Positions 31,740 through 42,307 of a DNA stretch of 64,000 bases are shown here, piece by piece; within the stretch, counting starts at the first letter, position 1, and each line of letters starts with the position of its first letter. Source of the stretch: an uncultured Bacteroidales bacterium (lineage in GTDB: Bacteria > Bacteroidota > Bacteroidia > Bacteroidales > F082); contig CAMJQC010000001.1 of assembly GCA_946407975.1 (NCBI GenBank), positions 26,219 to 90,218 on the forward strand, in the 5' to 3' direction. The translations under genes were made by a program, and so were the position numbers. Under the pieces are notes generated by a model. It was not told the origin of the DNA. It saw only the letters and a list, made by a program, of their open reading frames with translations, and did no database searches.

Positions 31740-32957
31740 TTACCATTTCAAGATCTTCTTGAAGTCGTATTCTTCAGGATTCGGCAGATAGGCCTTTGCG
31801 GCTTCGTAGTCGGCAGGACCGACATACTGCAGTCCTTCGTTGAAAATCAACTCGGCCTTAGGACCATTCAGATTCACCAGACGCGGCTTGATCTTGCCGT
31901 TCTCATCCTCCACATCCTTCAGATATAGCGGCAGGATTTCTCCCTTAGGATTGGTCGTGACCATAGCGCCGCTTACGCCTTTGTCGAAAAGTTTCTTCAC
32001 GCCATAACCGAGCAAAGAACAATAGGTCAAGTCGTAGCCATTAGGCTCCACGCAACGGATGCCATACCCGATTTCGACCGGGCGGCTCTTGACGTTAAGG
32101 CCAAGCAGCTTCAGCCGTTGCTGTAGCAGCAGGTTGAAGATGTGCGCCTTACTGACATTGCCGAGTTCAGGATGACCATGTTCGTCGTATGTGAAGGCCA
32201 CACCCGACTTCTCGATTTCTTCGTCTGACATGAAGTGGAACACACCCTCGCTGATGATGACTACGCCATAGTTGACACCTAAGAGCTTGCGTTTTACTAT
32301 AGAACTGACTACCAGCTTGATAATGGCATCGAAGGTCACCTCTGCCTTGTTAAACATCTCGGGGATGATCACCATCGGGCAGTGGCAGGCCGAAGTCATG
32401 CCGAAGGCGAGGTGTCCCGCCTCACGGCCCATGGCAGAGACCACGAACCAGTTGCCGCTGGTGCGGGCATCTTCATAGATGGTCTGCACCAAATGCACAG
32501 CGGCATCCTTGGCGGAATAGTAGCCAAAGGTCGGGCTGCCTTCAGGCAACGGCAGGTCGTTGTCGATGGTCTTTGGAACGTGGATATTCTGGATGGGGAA
32601 ACCACTGTTGGCCAAGAACTTCGAGATGCGGTTGGCCGTAGAAGCAGTGTCGTCGCCGCCAATGGTGACAAGCAACTTGATGTTGTTCTTCACGAAGAAC
32701 TCGGTGTTGAACTCTTCGTTCTTCGGTTTGTAACGGCTCATCTTCAAGGCCGAGCCGCCCTGCTTGAGGATGGCATCGGCATAGAGGAAGTCCATCTCGA
32801 CCACATCGGGGTTGGGTTTGAACAGGTTCTTGTAGCCTTCGTTGAGGCCGAGTACGCGATAACCGTCCTTGAGGAAGGTCTTTGCCACAGTACTGATTAC
32901 CGTGTTGATTCCAGGTGCCGGACCGCCGCCAGCTAAAATCACAATTGCATTTTTCAT
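31740..32957 (-). CDS. Phosphofructokinase, probably pyrophosphate-dependent
   Basis: 'ILAGGGPAPGINTVIS', 'TIGGDDTAST' (GGDD rather than GGDG), 'PKTIDNDLPLPEGSPTFGY', 'AMGREAGHLAFG'. Confidence 0.9.
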   Translation of the reverse strand: MKNAIVILAGGGPAPGINTVISTVAKTFLKDGYRVLGLNEGYKNLFKPNPDVVEMDFLYADAILKQGGSALKMSRYKPKNEEFNTEFFVKNNIKLLVTIGGDDTASTANRISKFLANSGFPIQNIHVPKTIDNDLPLPEGSPTFGYYSAKDAAVHLVQTIYEDARTSGNWFVVSAMGREAGHLAFGMTSACHCPMVIIPEMFNKAEVTFDAIIKLVVSSIVKRKLLGVNYGVVIISEGVFHFMSDEEIEKSGVAFTYDEHGHPELGNVSKAHIFNLLLQQRLKLLGLNVKSRPVEIGYGIRCVEPNGYDLTYCSLLGYGVKKLFDKGVSGAMVTTNPKGEILPLYLKDVEDENGKIKPRLVNLNGPKAELIFNEGLQYVGPADYEAAKAYLPNPEEYDFKKILKW

Positions 32958-32982
32958 TTTGTATGTCAATTAATTATGTTTG

Positions 32983-35955
32983 TTATTCAATAATCAGTTC
33001 GTCGCAGAAGATCCAGGCTTTCTGCCCAGCGCCTACATGGCCTTCAGGACAGGTGCCAATGGTCTTTGCCACCATCTTCACATAACGCGCCTCGGTGCGC
33101 GGCCTCACCTCCATCTCTTGGACAAAAGCACCGTCGGCATCCACAGGCACCTCGTTCTTCACCTTGCCCACGCTACGGAAATTACGGCCATCGTCGCTGA
33201 TGAAATACGCTACCTCGGTGGGCATCCAAATCCAAGAGTATATCTCCTGCAGGAAACTGCCAGCCAATCGGTTGATGCGCTTCGGAACACCCAAGTCGAC
33301 GGTGGCGACGAGGTCGACACCGTAATAGCCTTGCCACGAGCCTGTTCGGAAGTTTTCACCACCACGCTTGTGGTCGATCAAGGCCTTAAGACCTCCTGCT
33401 TCATATTGCTCGTTATACTTGTTTTCGAGTTTCACGGAACGGCCGGCGTCGATGAGATAGTAATGCATCTCGATGGCTTTGCTCCATCGGCCATCCTGAA
33501 GGGCGGCGGCGATGATGTCGGTCGACTCCTTCAAACAGATAGGCTGTTCGTAGAGCAGGCTGTTTTCGTTAGGTTGCGTGCCGTCAACGGTATAGTAGAT
33601 CTTCGTGCCCTCTAGAGGATGGCTCATGCTCACCATGATGCTGTCAAAGAAAGTGTCGGAGTTGGCGTTGATGGTAGGCACCACGACGATGCTCTCGCCA
33701 GGGATGCGCACCACGGGGCAGTCTTCCGGCTGCGTAGCCCACTTCGAATCGGGTTTGGCCGTCATGGTGAACTCCAGCTTGCCACCCGCCAACACCTCGT
33801 CAAAGTAAATGAAGCTTCGGCTTAAAGGCCTGCCGTTCAGTTTCACGGACTTCACATAGCAGTTTTGGTCGCTCAGATGCTTTGCAACGACTTCAAAGGT
33901 ATTGCCGTTTTCAAGTTTCAAGCTGGCTTGTGGAAAACGCGGGATGCCCAGCACAAAGTAACCCGAAGCCGGCGTGGCAGGATAGAATCCCAGCGCGGAA
34001 AACACGCCCCAGGCCGACATCTGTCCGCAGTCTTCGTTGCCTGCATAACCGTCAGGACGGTCCGTATAGAAGTCGTCCATGACCTGCTTCACATAGTGTT
34101 GCGTCTTGGCGGGCTCACCGACGAAGTTGAACATATAGACGGTGTTGTGACTCGGCTCGTTGCCATGGGCATACTGACCGATAAGGCCCGTGATATCGGG
34201 TTGTTCACGGCCCGTAAGTGCTGTAGAGGCATTGAAAAGACCATCCAGTTTGGCGGCATAGGCGTCGCGTCCGCCCATCAAATCGATATGTCCATTCACA
34301 TCCTGAGGGACGAAGAAACCATATTGGTAAGAGTTGGCTTCCGTCAGGGTGAAATTGACTTGTGCCGGATCGAAAGGCGTCATCCAGCCGCCATTGCGAC
34401 GGCCTTGGAAGAACTGGTTCTCCGGGTTATAGATATTTTTGTAAGCTTGTGCTCTCTTATAGAACTCTTCAGCGATGTCGGTCTTGCCCATATCCTCCGC
34501 CATGCGGGCGATGCACCAGTCATCGTAGGCATACTCTAAGGTCTTGGAGACGGCTTCGCCTTCCACATCGATCGGGATGTAGCCGAACTTGCGATAGGCT
34601 CCCATACCGCGGAAATCCATGTTAGCGCTGTTCACCATCGCTTCAAGGGCTTTCTCCGTATCGAAGTCACGGATGCCGGCAAAATAAGCATCGGCAATGA
34701 CGGGGATAGCGTGGTTTCCGATCATGCAATAGGTCTCGTTGGCGGCAAGCTCCCAAATAGGCAACATGTGATGCGGGTTCTTCTCATACTTGTCGATGAA
34801 GGTATTGATGAAGTCGAGGGTGCGCTCGCGCTGCATCAGGTTGAAGAGCGGATGCAGGCTGCGGAAGGTGTCCCACAAGGAGAAGACGGTATAGACAGGT
34901 TTCTCCGACTGATGTACCTGCAAATCGTGGCCACGGTAACGGCCGTCGGCATCGGAATAGAGATTAGGTGCGATTAAGGTATGATATAAAGCGGTATAGA
35001 AGACCGTATTGTCAGAATCCTTACCACCAGCCACCTCGTAACGGTTCAGTTCCTTCTGCCATTTGTCATAGGCGTTCTGCCGCATAGCATCGAAATCGAA
35101 GTTTGCCTCCGTTAATTCAGCATTAAGATTGTTTTTGGCACCCTCGACATCGACAGCCGAAAGGGCAAGGCGCATCACAATCTGTTCGCCTTCCTCGGTA
35201 TCGAAATCAAAAACGGCCTTCAGCTGGTCGCTCTCGGCGGAGAGATTTTGAGAAGGATTCCCCTTCACAAACAAGGTATGGCTCTTAAACGGCTTTGAGA
35301 ATTCAGCATAGAAATAAAGGTATTGGTCCTGAGCCCAGTCTTGGGTGCGGCGGAAACCGCTGACAGCGTTCTCGCCTTCCACCTGGAGCGAAGAGGTATA
35401 GACAAACTCGTCGTCGACGCCTTCCACCATATCGATAAACACATGGGAGGCATCCGACTTCGGAAACGTGCAGCGCATCATGCCAGTACGGTCGCCAGCA
35501 GTGAGCTCGACCTTAACAGCATAGTCATCCAAGAGGACCGAATAATAACCCGCCTTAGCCTGTTCGTTTTCGTGGCTGAAAGCAGAGCGATAGCCTGACC
35601 GGGTGTCTTCTTCATCCCCTTTGTCAAGTTTTACCTCGCCCACGATCGGCATAAAACGAAAATCGCCCAGGTCGGCGCAGCCCGTACCACTGAGATGGGT
35701 GGTGCTGAAACCGAGAATGGTGTTATCGGAGATATGATAACCCGAGCAGCCGTCCCAGTCGTTCATACGGGTGTCGGGGCTGAACTGCACCATGCCGAAA
35801 GGCACCGTGGCGCCAGGGAAAGTGTGACCATGGCCACCTGTACCGATAAAAGGATCGACACAGGAAGCAGGATCTGCCACAGGTTCATAGTTCTTTTCTG
35901 TCTGACAGGCAGCCAAAAGCAAAAGGAGTAAAGAAAAAATAACGAGTCTTTTCAT
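32983..35955 (-). CDS. GH92 family glycoside hydrolase (alpha-mannosidase-type) lipoprotein with extra C-terminal domains
   Basis: Lipobox 'LLLLAACQ'; 'DPFIGTGGHGHTFPGATVPFGMVQFSPDTR', 'SGTGCADLGDFRFMP', 'GNEDCGQMSAWGVFSALGFYP'. Confidence 0.93.
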   Translation of the reverse strand: MKRLVIFSLLLLLLAACQTEKNYEPVADPASCVDPFIGTGGHGHTFPGATVPFGMVQFSPDTRMNDWDGCSGYHISDNTILGFSTTHLSGTGCADLGDFRFMPIVGEVKLDKGDEEDTRSGYRSAFSHENEQAKAGYYSVLLDDYAVKVELTAGDRTGMMRCTFPKSDASHVFIDMVEGVDDEFVYTSSLQVEGENAVSGFRRTQDWAQDQYLYFYAEFSKPFKSHTLFVKGNPSQNLSAESDQLKAVFDFDTEEGEQIVMRLALSAVDVEGAKNNLNAELTEANFDFDAMRQNAYDKWQKELNRYEVAGGKDSDNTVFYTALYHTLIAPNLYSDADGRYRGHDLQVHQSEKPVYTVFSLWDTFRSLHPLFNLMQRERTLDFINTFIDKYEKNPHHMLPIWELAANETYCMIGNHAIPVIADAYFAGIRDFDTEKALEAMVNSANMDFRGMGAYRKFGYIPIDVEGEAVSKTLEYAYDDWCIARMAEDMGKTDIAEEFYKRAQAYKNIYNPENQFFQGRRNGGWMTPFDPAQVNFTLTEANSYQYGFFVPQDVNGHIDLMGGRDAYAAKLDGLFNASTALTGREQPDITGLIGQYAHGNEPSHNTVYMFNFVGEPAKTQHYVKQVMDDFYTDRPDGYAGNEDCGQMSAWGVFSALGFYPATPASGYFVLGIPRFPQASLKLENGNTFEVVAKHLSDQNCYVKSVKLNGRPLSRSFIYFDEVLAGGKLEFTMTAKPDSKWATQPEDCPVVRIPGESIVVVPTINANSDTFFDSIMVSMSHPLEGTKIYYTVDGTQPNENSLLYEQPICLKESTDIIAAALQDGRWSKAIEMHYYLIDAGRSVKLENKYNEQYEAGGLKALIDHKRGGENFRTGSWQGYYGVDLVATVDLGVPKRINRLAGSFLQEIYSWIWMPTEVAYFISDDGRNFRSVGKVKNEVPVDADGAFVQEMEVRPRTEARYVKMVAKTIGTCPEGHVGAGQKAWIFCDELIIE

Positions 35956-36100
35956 TTTAGAGGTCTTATTAAGTGAATATAAATGCAAAACTACAAATAA
36001 ATCGTTCTGATTCTGAAAAGCATCAAAAAAGAAAATTCAAAAAACATGGGAAAAAATCGAAACATCAAATCAAAAAAAACATGCTTTTCATTTTTTTTGT

Positions 36101-36108
36101 TATTTTTG
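36101..36108 (+). promoter_or_regulatory. Bacteroidetes-type -7 element (TATTTTTG)
   Basis: TAnnTTTG about 49 nt upstream of ATG 36157. Confidence 0.45.
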
Positions 36109-36156
36109 CAATCATAAATTGAATACTCATCTTATTATCAATCTAACTAATCAACA

Positions 36157-38154
36157 ATGAAAAAAATTCTATTCTCTTTGCTCGCAATAGCCGTTGTAAC
36201 GACGGGTTTTGCACAAAAAGTGACTCTGAAAAAAGGTGACATTGCCAAGCAGAGCGTGATCACCAAAATCAGCGACCCTAACCAAGAGCCCCTGCCAGGC
36301 CTATCCTTTGAAAAGGGAGATGCCGTGCCAAGAGCTCAGTATAACACCAATGAGTATGAGGAGCACCTCACCATGACCACTAATTACGACAAGCAGACCA
36401 ATGGATGCTACAGCAACCGTATTGCCCTTTGGGGCGACGGCACCGTAGCTGTTGTCAACACCTGGGACCACTCAAACATGACAAGCTGGCCCGATCGTGG
36501 TGCCGGTTACAACTACTATGACGGCAGCAGTTTTGGTGAAGAACCCACCCAACGCGTCGAGCCTATGAAGTCTGGCTGGCCTACCATCTGCGCTTCCGGC
36601 AATGCGGAAGTCATGGCCTCGCATGCTACCGGCGTCAATGTCTATCGTCGCGAAAACAAGGGCGAAGGCGAATGGCAGCTCATCACCAACTTCCCCGATT
36701 TGACCTGGCCTAAAATCTGTGCTTCAGGCAACGGACAGTATATTCACCTGGTGGCTGATATGAATTACGCAGATGAAAACAACAACACCATCTACGACAC
36801 CTATTATGCCCGGTCCACCGATGGCGGTCTCACTTGGAGCGACCCCGTCATCCTTCCTGAGTTGGAACTTGACCTTTATCACCATCAAATTGGCGCCGAC
36901 GACTATGCCTTGGCTTCCAATGGCAACACCATCGCTATCCTTTTTGGCGGCATCTCTTACGAGATGTTCTATCTCATTTCTCATGATAACGGTGAGACCT
37001 GGGAAAAACAAGTGGTTGCCGAGTTCCCTTACGGGCATAGCTTAGACTGGTACCAGACAGAAATCGATGAAAACACCGACACCATTTGGTCGATGGACAA
37101 CTCACAAAGCATTGCCATCGACAATCGCGGCACCGTCCATGTCGCTTTTGGTTTGACCCGTTGGACACCTGCTCCTTCTAGCGGATTCGGTTATTTATCT
37201 TATTGGCCCTACACTGACGCTATTGTCTATTGGAACTCAGAGTATGTCAACGAAGAAGGCACACATTGCATTCCACGCTTCGGCAAATCTTCCGTCGACT
37301 CCGCAGATCCTTTCTGGCTGCTGAATGGCACCGATGGCGTCAGCAACACCTTGAATGACGAGCGCCTGGAACGCCTCGCAGAGCTGGACGGCAACGAACA
37401 CCTCCATCTCTTCGGCTGGCCCGATCAAAACGGTGACAGTGTTGTTGACTATACCGAATACTGGTCAGGACATATTGCCTATACCAACTATGGCATTGCC
37501 AATAGTCCAGGCATCTCCATCGACCAAAATGGCAATATGGCCATCATCTACAGCGTTTTATCAGAAAACCGAGTCAACAGCGACCAAGGATTCTATTACA
37601 GAGACGCCTATGTCACTTGCAGAGACAACAGCGGCATATGGTTCGACGACGCCATCAACCTGACGGAAGAATTCGTTCACTTATATGATGAAGCCTATCC
37701 TACCACCGCATGTCCATACGCTAAAGACGGCTCCTTCTGGTTCGGCTATTCTGCTGACGAATTCATCGGTCTCTTTATCGACAGAAGCGAAGATCATCCA
37801 GAGTACAACAATGGCACCACCACTGATAACTTCTTCTATGCAGTGAAAGTCACCCCCGACATGGAATTCTGGGGCATCGACGACAACGAAGCCGTCAACC
37901 CGATGACCTCCATGCGCGTCTATCCCAACCCTGTCCAGGATCAGCTCAATGTCGAAATCAACGCTTCTCAGGCTTCTTTGGCCAACATCGCCGTGTACAA
38001 CATCACGGGTCAGAAGGTCATGGAGCAGAACGTCAACATCAGCACCGGCATCAACCGTCCTGCCATCAACACCACCAGCCTGACCAGCGGCATCTACTTC
38101 GTCACCGTCAAGGCCAACGGTTTTGAAAACACCCAGAAGTTCATCGTGAAGTAA
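36157..38154 (+). CDS. Secreted Asp-box (sialidase/BNR-propeller-like) protein, T9SS type A sorting domain; paralogue A1
   Basis: Signal peptide; Asp-boxes 'RSTDGGLTWSDP', 'SHDNGETWEKQ'; C-term 'MRVYPNPVQDQLNVEIN...GIYFVTVKANGFENTQKFIVK'. Confidence 0.88.
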   Translation: MKKILFSLLAIAVVTTGFAQKVTLKKGDIAKQSVITKISDPNQEPLPGLSFEKGDAVPRAQYNTNEYEEHLTMTTNYDKQTNGCYSNRIALWGDGTVAVVNTWDHSNMTSWPDRGAGYNYYDGSSFGEEPTQRVEPMKSGWPTICASGNAEVMASHATGVNVYRRENKGEGEWQLITNFPDLTWPKICASGNGQYIHLVADMNYADENNNTIYDTYYARSTDGGLTWSDPVILPELELDLYHHQIGADDYALASNGNTIAILFGGISYEMFYLISHDNGETWEKQVVAEFPYGHSLDWYQTEIDENTDTIWSMDNSQSIAIDNRGTVHVAFGLTRWTPAPSSGFGYLSYWPYTDAIVYWNSEYVNEEGTHCIPRFGKSSVDSADPFWLLNGTDGVSNTLNDERLERLAELDGNEHLHLFGWPDQNGDSVVDYTEYWSGHIAYTNYGIANSPGISIDQNGNMAIIYSVLSENRVNSDQGFYYRDAYVTCRDNSGIWFDDAINLTEEFVHLYDEAYPTTACPYAKDGSFWFGYSADEFIGLFIDRSEDHPEYNNGTTTDNFFYAVKVTPDMEFWGIDDNEAVNPMTSMRVYPNPVQDQLNVEINASQASLANIAVYNITGQKVMEQNVNISTGINRPAINTTSLTSGIYFVTVKANGFENTQKFIVK

Positions 38155-38175
38155 TTTCGATTCACCATACAAGCG

Positions 38176-38206
38176 AAAAAGGAGGTCGAAAGGCCTCCTT
38201 TTTTTT
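38176..38206 (+). terminator. Rho-independent terminator of A1
   Basis: aaaaa-ggaggtc-gaaa-ggcctcc-tttttttt. Confidence 0.9.
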
Positions 38207-38401
38207 GTGGCCACGGCTTTTACGTTTGCCATTGTCATCCTTTTGAACGGCCGCATCTGTTTCGAAGGTAGCAAAGGCGAACGCTACCCCGACGGGCCTC
38301 CTTATTACAACTGCGAAATCATCGCCAAAAATCAAAAGAATTGACATCGTTGTTTCAACAAAACCCGTATGTTTGCAACACAATAAAATAACAGCAACAC
38401 C

Positions 38402-40153
38402 ATGAAGAAAGCATTTCTTTTCTTATTGATCTTTATCTTATTCAGCCCTGCATATTCCCAGTGGGTCTCACCTAATGTGGGCAACGATTTCACTTTCAAC
38501 GAGCTGTTCTTCGCATCGGGAGGTGCCGTCGAGAAGATTGACGACCATACTTTCCGCGTGGTACAGGACATCACCATCGCACCCGCCGACGGTCTAAGCA
38601 TCGACATCGACGAGCAGTACATTTATGTCGATGACGCTGTGACCATCACCATACAAGGCAGCTTCGACTGCGTCCAGCATGAGACGGGCATTGTTATGCA
38701 AGCCGATCCGGGACAGCATTTCAATTTGAATTTTGAGAGCAATTCCACCGGAACCCTTTCAGGCATCGAATTCATTCGTGGCGCCGGTTTCAGTCTCGTC
38801 GAATGCGAAGTCACGTTCGAGAACTGCAGTTTCCACGACTTCAACATGCAGAGCCAGTCGGGAGCTCTCGACTGCTTCAATGCCAGTCCTGTCATCAGCC
38901 ACTGCTCGTTCTTCAACAACGAAGGCCCAGCCATCCTCACCGCTGGCAACGGCAGCAGCTCGCCGCAGATTCTCTACTGTGATTTGCGCAACAACGTCAC
39001 CTCCAACAGCAACATGGCCCAAATCAACCTCGGCCCTAGCGTCAACGACAGCATTCGGATCATAGGCTGTTCCATCATCGGAGGCCGTTACAACCTGTCG
39101 GGCGGCATCGGCATCCTCGACCTTACCATGAGCGGCACCACCAAGGCTCGCATCAGCGACAACTACATCGCCGACAACCGATACGGATACATGCACCAAG
39201 GCTTTTATTTCGACGTCCTCCTCACCGACAACGTCATCGAGTGCAACAACGCCGCTGCCAGCCCGTTGAACGGAGGAGGCGGCATCGCCATCTACGGCGT
39301 CGATGACGCCTGCAAGGCCACCTTACGCCGCAACATCGTCCGCAACAACCTCTGGGGCGTCCTGGCCGCCTTCTCGCACCCTTGCCATATCGACATGGGT
39401 ACCGAGGACGACTGGGGTTACAACTGCGTCTACGACAACGTCAACACCATGTACGGCATGGAGGAGCTCGCATATGGCTTCTACAACAACGGACCGAGCG
39501 ACCACACCGCCATTGGCAACTACTGGGGCAGCAACGATCCCGTGGTGGCAGAAAGCATGATCTGGGACCAGACCGATATGGGCATTGACTTCGGTCGCGT
39601 CAGCTATCTTCCCATACTTCAGCTGCACCCCGTCATCACGAGCCTCACCCTTACCGAAGAAGCCAACCCTGGTCTTTGCCAAGACTATTTTGGCGAAATC
39701 AATTACGACGAAAAGACCATCGTCTTTAACGTCATGGAATCCAGCCTGCCCGCTGTATTCCATGCCGACATCGTCCTCCCCCTTGCAGTCAGTTCCGACT
39801 ATCATTCAGGAGAGCCCCTCGACCTCAGCGAGCCTGCCATCATCAACGTCACCACACCTCATGGAGAAAGTCAGGCCTGGACGGTGCGTCTGGTTAACAA
39901 TTTTGACGGGATTGGAGAACAGGAAACGGGGTTGCAGATCCGCTATCGCCCCGACAGCAAACAGATCGTGATATCTGAAACCTTGTCAAAAGGCAGTGTC
40001 CAAGTTTACAATACTTTAGGGCAGACGGTCTTCTCTGGCGTAACGGGTCTCGACACCTATACTATCGATGCAAACAGCTGGAACAGAGGCATCTATATCG
40101 TGGCTGTTTCGAACGGTATTCAAAAAAAGAGCCATAAGGTCATGGTGCGATAA
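38402..40153 (+). CDS. Right-handed parallel beta-helix protein with divergent T9SS-like C-terminal domain
   Basis: 'GIEFIRGAGFSLVECEVTFENCSFHDFNMQSQSGALDCFNASPVISHCSFFNNEGPAI...' beta-helix rungs; C-term 'VQVYNTLGQTVFSG...RGIYIVAVSNGIQKKSHKVMVR'. Confidence 0.8.
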   Translation: MKKAFLFLLIFILFSPAYSQWVSPNVGNDFTFNELFFASGGAVEKIDDHTFRVVQDITIAPADGLSIDIDEQYIYVDDAVTITIQGSFDCVQHETGIVMQADPGQHFNLNFESNSTGTLSGIEFIRGAGFSLVECEVTFENCSFHDFNMQSQSGALDCFNASPVISHCSFFNNEGPAILTAGNGSSSPQILYCDLRNNVTSNSNMAQINLGPSVNDSIRIIGCSIIGGRYNLSGGIGILDLTMSGTTKARISDNYIADNRYGYMHQGFYFDVLLTDNVIECNNAAASPLNGGGGIAIYGVDDACKATLRRNIVRNNLWGVLAAFSHPCHIDMGTEDDWGYNCVYDNVNTMYGMEELAYGFYNNGPSDHTAIGNYWGSNDPVVAESMIWDQTDMGIDFGRVSYLPILQLHPVITSLTLTEEANPGLCQDYFGEINYDEKTIVFNVMESSLPAVFHADIVLPLAVSSDYHSGEPLDLSEPAIINVTTPHGESQAWTVRLVNNFDGIGEQETGLQIRYRPDSKQIVISETLSKGSVQVYNTLGQTVFSGVTGLDTYTIDANSWNRGIYIVAVSNGIQKKSHKVMVR

Positions 40154-40219
40154 AGCATTCTTTGGCATATAATTTGCTGTTTTTTTTGAAATGTAGAGGA
40201 ACAATAATGATAATAATAC

Positions 40220-40227
40220 TATCTTTG
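40220..40227 (+). promoter_or_regulatory. Bacteroidetes-type -7 element (TATCTTTG)
   Basis: TAnnTTTG upstream of ATG 40280. Confidence 0.5.
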
Positions 40228-40279
40228 CTCCCTAAAATTAATGACACCATTGAAAAAACAACACTTAATCATTTAAACC

Positions 40280-42286
40280 ATGAAGAGAATTCTATTCCTT
40301 TCCTTAGCATTAGCCGTCGCTATGACTGGCTTTGCACAAAAACACGTCCTGAAAATGGACAAAAACGCCACTCAAACGGCGACTTTTGACAGAAACCGAG
40401 TCTTTGATGGTTCTGAAGCAGAAGGCATGCAGTTCGCGATGCCTGAGCACATGACCAAGGCGTCCTTGCCTGACGAGTATCTGATCATGACCACCTACTA
40501 CGACTTACAGTCCAACTCGGCCATCGGTAACCGTATGACCACATGGCCTGACGGAACGGTTTCCGCAGTAGCCACTTGGGACTACTCGGGCCTCAACAGC
40601 TATCCTGATCGTGGTGCCGGTTACAACTATTATGACGGTAACAACTTCGGCGAGGAGCCCTCTGCTCGTATCGAACCCGAGAAATCAGGCTGGCCCACCA
40701 TCGCTGCCATCGGCAACGGCGAAATCATGGCTTCGCATGCCTCAGGCGTTAATGTCTATTACCGTCCCACCAAGGGCGAAGGTGAATGGACGCTGGTCCA
40801 CAACTTCCCCGAAGTCACATGGCCAAGAATCGTTGTGAGCGGTCCGAACAACGAGTATGTTCACATCGTCATGGCTTATCAAGAAAACATTGGAACATCA
40901 GCTGACCCTCACTATCTGAATCACGTTTACTACTCCCGTTCCACCGACGGCGGCCAGACATGGAGCGACCCTGTCGAACCCGAACTGATTGACAACACTG
41001 AAGAAGGCATGTACAGAAACCAAATCAGTGCTGACGATTATGTGATGGCTTCCAACGGAAACGATGTCGCCATCATGTTCTCCGGCTACACCTATGACGT
41101 GTTCTACCTCATCAGCCACGACAACGGTGAAACATGGGAAAGACAAGTCATTGCCCGCTTCCCGATGGAAGATTTCCACGCTTATGAATTCAATGACTAT
41201 CCTACAGGCATGACTGCTCCTGTCATTACCAGCGACAACTCTCACAGCATCGCCATCGATAACAACGGCACCGTTCACGCCGCTTTCGCATTGTTCCGTT
41301 GGAAAGCTACTAACGACAGCCAATACACTTACTGGCCCGCCAACAACTTCGGTGTGGTTTATTGGAACTCCGAGTACACCAACGAACAAGGAGGCCACGA
41401 GATCCCGCTGGTTGGCGAATGGAGTCAGGACGCCATTCTCTTCCCTGAACTTGGCGACACCATCGGCTACTCACTTTACGACGAACGTGTCATGGCCTTG
41501 GCAGAAGCCGACGGCCATCAGCACCTCCATTTCACCGGCGTCGTCGACGAAGACGGTGACGGTGAAATCGGCTACGAAAACGTCACTGGCGCCACATGGC
41601 ACTACAGAAGCTTCGGACTCACCACACAGCCTGCCCTTTCCGTCGACAACAGAGGTAACGTGGTCATGATGTTCAACACATGGTCAGAGACCAGAGTCCC
41701 CGACCTCACCGGCATAGCTTTGAGAGGCGCTTACGTCGTAGGTAAGGACTATTCTGGCGAATGGTACGACGAATACGGCTCCACCATCAACATCAGCGAA
41801 AGTTTCATCCACTCCATCTTTGAGACCTTCTACACCACTGCAGCTGCTAGGGCTTACAACGGCGAATTCTGGACCGGTTTCTTTGAAGACGACTTCCAAG
41901 GCCTATTCCTTGATAGAAGCGACGATTATCCGAACAGCAACAACGGTCAACTCACCGAAAACCAATTCTATGCTATCAAAGTCGTTCCCGACTGGGAAGG
42001 CTGGGGCCTCGAAGACAACGAAGCCGTCAACCCGATGACTTCCATGCGCGTCTATCCTAACCCCGTCCAGGATCAGCTCAATGTCGAAATCAACGCTTCG
42101 CAAGCTTCCTTGGCCAACATCGCCGTGTACAACATTACGGGTCAGAAGGTCATGGAGCAGAACGTCAACATCAGCACCGGCATCAACCGTCCTGCCATCA
42201 ACACCACCAGCCTGACCAGCGGCATCTACTTCGTCACCGTCAAGGCCAACGGTTTTGAAAACACCCAGAAGTTCATTGTGAAGTAA
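40280..42286 (+). CDS. Secreted Asp-box protein, T9SS type A sorting domain; paralogue A2
   Basis: Asp-boxes 'RSTDGGQTWSDP', 'SHDNGETWERQ'; last about 90 aa identical to A1. Confidence 0.88.
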   Translation: MKRILFLSLALAVAMTGFAQKHVLKMDKNATQTATFDRNRVFDGSEAEGMQFAMPEHMTKASLPDEYLIMTTYYDLQSNSAIGNRMTTWPDGTVSAVATWDYSGLNSYPDRGAGYNYYDGNNFGEEPSARIEPEKSGWPTIAAIGNGEIMASHASGVNVYYRPTKGEGEWTLVHNFPEVTWPRIVVSGPNNEYVHIVMAYQENIGTSADPHYLNHVYYSRSTDGGQTWSDPVEPELIDNTEEGMYRNQISADDYVMASNGNDVAIMFSGYTYDVFYLISHDNGETWERQVIARFPMEDFHAYEFNDYPTGMTAPVITSDNSHSIAIDNNGTVHAAFALFRWKATNDSQYTYWPANNFGVVYWNSEYTNEQGGHEIPLVGEWSQDAILFPELGDTIGYSLYDERVMALAEADGHQHLHFTGVVDEDGDGEIGYENVTGATWHYRSFGLTTQPALSVDNRGNVVMMFNTWSETRVPDLTGIALRGAYVVGKDYSGEWYDEYGSTINISESFIHSIFETFYTTAAARAYNGEFWTGFFEDDFQGLFLDRSDDYPNSNNGQLTENQFYAIKVVPDWEGWGLEDNEAVNPMTSMRVYPNPVQDQLNVEINASQASLANIAVYNITGQKVMEQNVNISTGINRPAINTTSLTSGIYFVTVKANGFENTQKFIVK

Positions 42287-42307
42287 TTCCGATTTACCAT
42301 ACAAGCG

